The notes below the pieces were generated by a model, which had not been told where the DNA came from, did not search any database, and saw nothing but the letters and a program-made list of their open reading frames with translations. DNA of 5,081 bases. Origin: Patulibacter sp. Lineage in GTDB: Bacteria > Actinomycetota > Thermoleophilia > Solirubrobacterales > Solirubrobacteraceae. Numbering within the stretch: the first letter of the stretch is position 1; every line of letters begins with the position of its first letter. A program made the translations under genes and the position numbers. Where the stretch lies: NCBI GenBank assembly GCA_023268575.1, contig JALRCL010000629.1, positions 1 through 5,081 of the forward strand, written 5' to 3'. Positions 1 to 2,860 of this stretch are shown here, piece after piece.

Positions 1-54
1 CGCACGACGCTGCCCCTGCCCGCCGACGGGCGGCTCCGCCCGGACGCGCCCTGA
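1..54 (+). CDS. C-terminal end of an upstream gene (partial, product unknown)
   Basis: Frame 1 is open from the left edge to a TGA at 52-54 and encodes 17 residues, RTTLPLPADGRLRPDAP. All 17 codons end in G or C, as expected for a real gene in this genome; the next frame over has several codons ending in A or T. The tail is proline- and arginine-rich and looks like a disordered C-terminus, so no family can be named. A small inverted repeat at 75-88 follows the stop. The gene would be co-oriented with the SRPBCC gene, 75 bp upstream of it, but that gene appears to have its own promoter. The call rests only on codon bias and the stop, so it is tentative. Confidence 0.45.
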   Translation, partial: RTTLPLPADGRLRPDAP

Positions 55-74
55 TCCGCGACGTCAGCGGAGCG

Positions 75-88
75 CCGCGAACCCGCGG
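75..88 (+). terminator. Weak hairpin after the upstream gene
   Basis: CCGCG (75-79) and CGCGG (84-88) form a perfect 5-bp stem around an AACC loop, 20 nt after the TGA at 52-54. There is no T-run after it. It could help end the upstream transcript, but short GC stems arise easily at this base composition. Confidence 0.25.
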
Positions 89-115
89 ACGGCACGGCCG
101 GCGTCGGGGCCTGGG

Positions 116-121
116 TAGGGT
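116..121 (+). promoter_or_regulatory. Candidate -10 element (TAGGGT) for the SRPBCC gene
   Basis: TAGGGT fits the actinobacterial -10 consensus TANNNT. Exactly 8 bp (122-129) separate it from the ATG at 130, so transcription would begin at or next to the start codon and give a leaderless mRNA. No convincing -35 hexamer is seen around 93-98. The G-rich run at 113-120 could instead be read as a weak Shine-Dalgarno sequence, so the two readings compete at this gene. The matching geometry in front of trpS favours the promoter reading. Confidence 0.5.
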
Positions 122-129
122 CCGACCCC

Positions 130-591
130 ATGAGCCAGGTCACGGCCGTCACCGACCACCACTTCGCCGCCCCGGTCGCCGCCGTGCGGTCGGCGATCGA
201 GAGCTACGCGACCGTGCGGCCGCTGATCCTCACCGACCACTACGGCGGCTACGAGGTGCTGGAGGGCGGCACGGGGTCTGGGACCGTGATCTCCTACACG
301 CTCCAGGCGACGAAGAAGCGCCAGCGCCACGTGGTCGCCGACGTCTCGATCACCGACGACGGCGACGTGGTCGAGCGCGACCGGAACTCGACGCTCGTCA
401 CGACCTGGTCGGTGCACGCCCACGGCGAGATCGCGCACGTGTCGCTGACGACGACCTGGCAGGGCGCGGGCGGGATCGGCGGCTTCTTCGAGCGGACCTT
501 CGCCCCCAAGGGCCTCGGACGGATCCAGGCCGAGGTGCTCGCCAAGCTCGAGTCGGTCGTCGGCGAGGAGGGCGCCGCCGCCCCGGCCTGA
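130..591 (+). CDS. SRPBCC (START/Bet v1-like) family protein
   Basis: Encodes 153 residues, the usual size for a single-domain SRPBCC protein of the polyketide cyclase/dehydrase-like group, a helix-grip fold with a hydrophobic cavity for a lipid or other small ligand. It starts MSQVTAVTDHHFAAP, a typical first beta strand leading into helix AVRSAIESYA (18-27). It continues with RPLIL (30-34), a glycine-rich YEVLEGGTGSGT turn (41-52), LQATKKRQR (58-66), then strands NSTLVTTWSV (86-95) and HVSLTTTW (103-110). FFERTFAPKGL (119-129) leads into the long C-terminal helix to about residue 144. The FAPKGL stretch and the LEGGTGSGT turn resemble uncharacterised SRPBCC proteins of mycobacteria and corynebacteria. 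There is no signal peptide or membrane segment, so it is probably cytoplasmic. The ligand is unknown; some actinobacterial relatives are annotated as antitoxin partners or stress proteins, but nothing here supports either. The fold call is fairly secure, the function is not. Confidence 0.85.
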   Translation: MSQVTAVTDHHFAAPVAAVRSAIESYATVRPLILTDHYGGYEVLEGGTGSGTVISYTLQATKKRQRHVVADVSITDDGDVVERDRNSTLVTTWSVHAHGEIAHVSLTTTWQGAGGIGGFFERTFAPKGLGRIQAEVLAKLESVVGEEGAAAPA

Positions 592-628
592 CCCGGCGCG
601 GGCCGGGCCGGGCGGGACGGCGCGTCCC
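592..628. terminator. Two hairpins in the convergent junction
   Basis: The 37 bp between the SRPBCC stop (589-591) and the stress-protein stop (629-631, reverse strand) hold two perfect inverted repeats. The first is CCCGGC (592-597), loop GCGG, GCCGGG (602-607). The second is GGGACG (614-619), loop GCG, CGTCCC (623-628). Each directly abuts the stop codon of one of the two converging genes. Neither is followed by a T-run, which is common for stem-loops at gene ends in high-GC actinobacteria. They may act as a shared bidirectional end point; this is inferred from position and symmetry only. Confidence 0.5.
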
Positions 629-1543
629 TCAGGCCTCCTGCTCGGCGCTCCGCGGCACGACGATCACCGGGCAGCGGGCGTGGTCGAGGACCGGCCGCGA
701 GACGCTGCCCAGCAGGACGTGCCCGACGGGGCCGTAGTCGCGCGAGCCGACGACGAGCAGGTGCAGCTCGGCCGAGCGCTCGCTGAGCTCGTGGACCGGA
801 TCGCCGTGCAGGGCGACGGCGGTCGGCCGGGCGTCCTGCGGCAGGCTCGCGACGCGCTCGGCCAGCAGCTCCTCGGTCTCGCGCTCCAGCACGAGGGGGT
901 CGAGCGCCACCGGGGCCACGCCGCCGGGCGACGGCGGCAGGACGAGGACGTCGGAGACGCCGATGACCTCGAGCGCACGGCCCTGCGCGACGGCGAGCGC
1001 CGCGGCGAGCTCCGCGGCGGCGTCGGCGACCTCGGAGCCGTCGTAGCCGACGCCGATCGGGGCGATCGCCCGCGTCGCGTCGGCCTCGTGGGCGTGCCCC
1101 TCGGTGCGCGGCGGGATCGCGACGGGGCACGGGGCGCCGTGGATGATCGCGGTGCTGTCGCTGCCCAGCAGCAGCCGGCCGACGGCGCCGTGCTGCGCCG
1201 GACCGATGACGATGAGGTCCGCGTTCTGGCCGGCGGCGACGTCGTGCAGCGCGTAGGCCGGGGAGGCGACGGGCACCGACAGCAGCTCGGCGCGGTCGCG
1301 CAGCGCGGCGGGGAGCGTGTCGCGCAGCCCCTCCAGCAGGGCCATGCCCTCGCCGTGCAGCGCGTCGTCGAGCTCCTCCTGCTTGCCGCGCCGGCCGAAG
1401 CGCGTCGCCCGCGGGGCGTACGCGTGCAGCAGCGTCAGCTGCGTCTCGTCGCCCCCCGTGAGGGTCGCCAGCTCGGCGGCGAGCCGCAACGCATCGGCGG
1501 TCCCGGGACCGTGGTCGCACCCGACGAGGATCTGCTGGAGCAC
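629..1543 (-). CDS. Universal stress protein, tandem UspA domains
   Basis: Encodes 304 residues with two UspA domains (about 2-144 and 162-297) joined by a charged linker (145-160), the common double-domain form in actinobacteria. Each domain starts with a beta strand and acidic turn (ILVGCD, D10; IGVGYDGS, D168) and ends with the glycine-rich nucleotide loop and a CPV strand (APCPVAIP 137-144, ARCPVIVVP 289-297). The ATP-binding signature G-2X-G-9X-G-S/T is altered: domain 1 reads GPAQ (114-117) with GS at 127-128, and domain 2 reads GSRD (266-269) with GS at 279-280, so the second glycine is Gln and Asp respectively. GTG at 1543-1541 was chosen as start because GGAAGG lies 8 nt upstream and the protein then opens with MLQQILVGCD, a canonical Usp N-terminus. 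A longer frame to 1633 would add non-conserved residues across the promoter. Usp proteins are cytoplasmic and linked to survival in stress or dormancy; the specific role here is unknown. Confidence 0.93.
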   Translation of the reverse strand: MLQQILVGCDHGPGTADALRLAAELATLTGGDETQLTLLHAYAPRATRFGRRGKQEELDDALHGEGMALLEGLRDTLPAALRDRAELLSVPVASPAYALHDVAAGQNADLIVIGPAQHGAVGRLLLGSDSTAIIHGAPCPVAIPPRTEGHAHEADATRAIAPIGVGYDGSEVADAAAELAAALAVAQGRALEVIGVSDVLVLPPSPGGVAPVALDPLVLERETEELLAERVASLPQDARPTAVALHGDPVHELSERSAELHLLVVGSRDYGPVGHVLLGSVSRPVLDHARCPVIVVPRSAEQEA

Positions 1544-1551
1544 CGTGTGTG

Positions 1552-1557
1552 CCTTCC
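1552..1557 (-). promoter_or_regulatory. Ribosome binding site of the universal stress gene
   Basis: On the reverse strand GGAAGG is followed by the 8-nt spacer CACACACG and then GTG. This good Shine-Dalgarno match decides the start at 1543 over upstream in-frame starts. It is the only clear ribosome binding site in the window. Confidence 0.7.
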
Positions 1558-1577
1558 GTAGGGGAATGGGTGCCCCA

Positions 1578-1583
1578 AACGTA
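1578..1583 (-). promoter_or_regulatory. Candidate -10 element (TACGTT) for the universal stress gene
   Basis: TACGTT on the reverse strand matches TANNNT. Initiation about 7 nt downstream would give a leader of roughly 28 nt that contains the GGAAGG ribosome binding site. No clear -35 hexamer is seen at the expected distance (about 1601-1606). The inverted repeat at 1585-1600 fills the spacer. Confidence 0.45.
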
Positions 1584-1584
1584 T

Positions 1585-1600
1585 CGCGCCGCGTGGCGCG
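1585..1600. repeat. Inverted repeat in the divergent promoter region
   Basis: CGCGCC (1585-1590) and GGCGCG (1595-1600) are perfect arms separated by GCGT. The repeat lies immediately upstream of the stress-gene -10 hexamer and 24 bp from the trpS -10 hexamer, a position where a bound regulator could affect both genes. It is pure G/C and could be chance in this background, so an operator role is only a suggestion. Confidence 0.3.
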
Positions 1601-1624
1601 CCCCGTCGGGCGTGCTCCCTGACG

Positions 1625-1630
1625 TACGCT
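1625..1630 (+). promoter_or_regulatory. Candidate -10 element (TACGCT) for trpS
   Basis: TACGCT matches TANNNT and ends exactly 8 bp before the GTG at 1639, the same spacing as in front of the SRPBCC gene. The 5' end would fall at or next to the start codon, giving a leaderless mRNA. In agreement, there is no purine-rich ribosome binding site in 1610-1638 and no room for a T-box or attenuator leader. No good -35 hexamer is visible. Confidence 0.55.
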
Positions 1631-1638
1631 CACGTGCC

Positions 1639-2667
1639 GTGCGCGTCTACTCCGGCATCCAGCCCACCGGCCGCAAGCACCTCGGCAACTACCTGGGGGC
1701 GATCCGGCACTACGTCACCGGCCAGGAGGAGGCCCGCGCCGCCGGCGACGAGGCGATCTTCTGCGTCGTCGACCTCCATGCCACGACCGTCGCCTACGAC
1801 CCGGCCGAGCTGCGCGACCGCACGTACGACACGGTCGCGATCCTCCTCGCCGCCGGCCTCGATCCGGCCGCGTCGATCCTCTACCGCCAGGGCGACGTTC
1901 CCGAGGTCCCCGAGCTGACGTGGCTGCTCACGGCCGTCACCGCCCACGGCGACCTGAACCGGATGCACCAGTTCAAGGAGAAGTCCGCCCAGCAGCGCGA
2001 GCTCGTCTCTGCCGGGCTGTTCCTCTATCCGGTGCTCATGGCCGCCGACGTCCTGGCCTTCCGTGCCGACCGCGTGCCGGTGGGCGACGATCAGCGCCAG
2101 CACATCGAGCTGATGCGCGACATCGCGCTGCGCTTCAACGCGCGCTTCGGCGGCGACGGCGAGCCCCGCGAGATCCTGCGGGTGCCCGAGGGCGTCTACC
2201 CGACGGTGGCGGCCCGGATCATGGACCTCCAGGCACCCGAGCGGAAGATGTCCACCTCGTCGGGCTCGATCGAGGGGACCCTCTACCTCCTCGACGACGC
2301 GAAGACGACGGAGAAGAAGCTCAAGCGCGCGGTCACCGACTCCGAGAACCCGCCCCGGATCGTCCGCGGACCGGAGAAGGCCGGCGTGTCGAACCTCATC
2401 GACATCCTCGCCGCGACGACCGACCGCACGCCCGACGAGGTCGAGGCGTCGCTGGCCGACGCTCGTGGCTACGGCGACCTGAAGGTCGCGGCCGCCGACG
2501 CGGTCAACGCGACGCTCGCGCCGCTGCGGGAGCGCTACGCCGAGCTGCGCGGCGACGAGGCCGCGATCGAGGAGGCGCTGGCCGTCGGCGCCGAGAAGGC
2601 CCGCGCCATCGCGCAGCCCGTGCTCGCCGAGGTGCGCGAGGCGATGGGCGTCGGCCCGCGCGGCTGA
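1639..2667 (+). CDS. trpS: Tryptophanyl-tRNA synthetase (TrpRS)
   Basis: Encodes 342 residues, a normal length for bacterial TrpRS, the class I enzyme that charges tRNA-Trp with tryptophan using ATP in the cytoplasm. The protein opens with RVYSGIQPTG and the HIGH-equivalent HLGN (14-17). FCVVDLHATT (41-50) is a typical fold element. YPVLMAADVL (130-139) contains D137, which should correspond to the aspartate that recognises the indole NH. VGDDQRQHIEL (148-158) follows, then the KMSKS-equivalent KMSTS (203-207) with GTLYLLDD (213-220) and KKLKRAVTDSE (226-236), and finally the helical anticodon-binding domain. T206 replaces the second lysine of KMSKS; K203 is kept. GTG at 1639 was chosen because conserved sequence begins there and a -10 hexamer sits 8 bp upstream; in-frame codons before it overlap promoter sequence and look non-conserved. 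It is divergent from the stress gene and convergent with the large right-hand gene, so it is probably monocistronic. Confidence 0.97.
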   Translation: MRVYSGIQPTGRKHLGNYLGAIRHYVTGQEEARAAGDEAIFCVVDLHATTVAYDPAELRDRTYDTVAILLAAGLDPAASILYRQGDVPEVPELTWLLTAVTAHGDLNRMHQFKEKSAQQRELVSAGLFLYPVLMAADVLAFRADRVPVGDDQRQHIELMRDIALRFNARFGGDGEPREILRVPEGVYPTVAARIMDLQAPERKMSTSSGSIEGTLYLLDDAKTTEKKLKRAVTDSENPPRIVRGPEKAGVSNLIDILAATTDRTPDEVEASLADARGYGDLKVAAADAVNATLAPLRERYAELRGDEAAIEEALAVGAEKARAIAQPVLAEVREAMGVGPRG

Positions 2668-2668
2668 C

Positions 2669-2688
2669 CCGCGGGTCCGGACCCGCGG
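2669..2688 (+). terminator. Perfect 20-bp palindrome directly after trpS
   Basis: CCGCGGGT (2669-2676), CCGG, ACCCGCGG (2681-2688) form an uninterrupted 20-bp palindrome starting two bases after the trpS stop. As RNA it gives an 8-bp, almost all G/C stem with a CCGG loop. There is no T-run, but the position fits a stem-loop terminator or 3'-end protecting structure. The following GGCCGGCC (2687-2694) overlaps its last bases and could pair with GCCGGCC at 2713-2719 in an alternative fold. Confidence 0.6.
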
Positions 2689-2738
2689 CCGGCCCCGGAC
2701 CTGGCCCGGAGCGCCGGCCCCGACGCGCGCCCGGGCGC

Positions 2739-2760
2739 GCCGCGGCGTTCCCGCCGCGGC
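2739..2760 (-). terminator. Strong 9-bp hairpin downstream of the large reverse-strand gene
   Basis: GCCGCGGCG (2739-2747) and CGCCGCGGC (2752-2760) pair perfectly around TTCC. Transcribed from the reverse strand the loop reads GGAA, a GNRA-type tetraloop, which stabilises RNA stems; on the forward strand it is UUCC. That favours a role for the reverse-strand transcript, about 100 nt past its stop at 2861. No T-run follows. It overlaps the adjacent palindrome at 2725-2740 by two bases, so the two compete. Confidence 0.45.
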
Positions 2761-2860
2761 CCCGACGAGGGGACGCGGGAGGTGCCGCGGCGGGCCGACC
2801 GCACGGGCCGGCGTCCGCCGGGGTCCGGGACGCTCCCCTGGCCTCGCGAGTCGGGCGTCC

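Larger units (their letters stand above)
2668..2860. other. Convergent intergenic region rich in hairpins
   Basis: This 193-bp stretch between trpS and the large reverse-strand gene holds no convincing gene. It carries at least five inverted repeats: 2669-2688; 2725-2740 (GCGCGCCC/GGGCGCGC, 16-bp perfect palindrome); 2739-2760 (9-bp stem); 2760-2772 (CCCC, GACGA, GGGG); and 2808-2821 (CCGGC, GTCC, GCCGG). Reading frames crossing it are extensions of non-coding shadow frames and are arginine/proline/glycine-rich without family features. The region probably insulates two converging transcription units. Confidence 0.5.

Noticed and set aside
294..1520. A 408-codon reverse-strand frame covering the stress gene and the SRPBCC 3' half
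   Set aside because: It is the out-of-frame shadow of the universal stress gene, full of R/A/G/P runs, and it crosses the junction between two convincing genes.
1544..1633. A longer N-terminus for the universal stress protein, starting at 1633
   Set aside because: The extra 30 residues are not Usp-like, cover the -10 hexamer and ribosome binding site, and would leave the good GGAAGG-8 nt-GTG signal unused.
1631..1636. CACGTG palindrome just before the trpS start
   Set aside because: A 6-bp palindrome is expected often in GC-rich DNA, and here it falls between the -10 hexamer and start codon with no second copy to suggest a regulator site.
1549..1638. A longer N-terminus for TrpRS, starting at 1549
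   Set aside because: TrpRS conservation begins at RVYSGIQPTG right after the GTG at 1639; the extra residues are translated promoter sequence.
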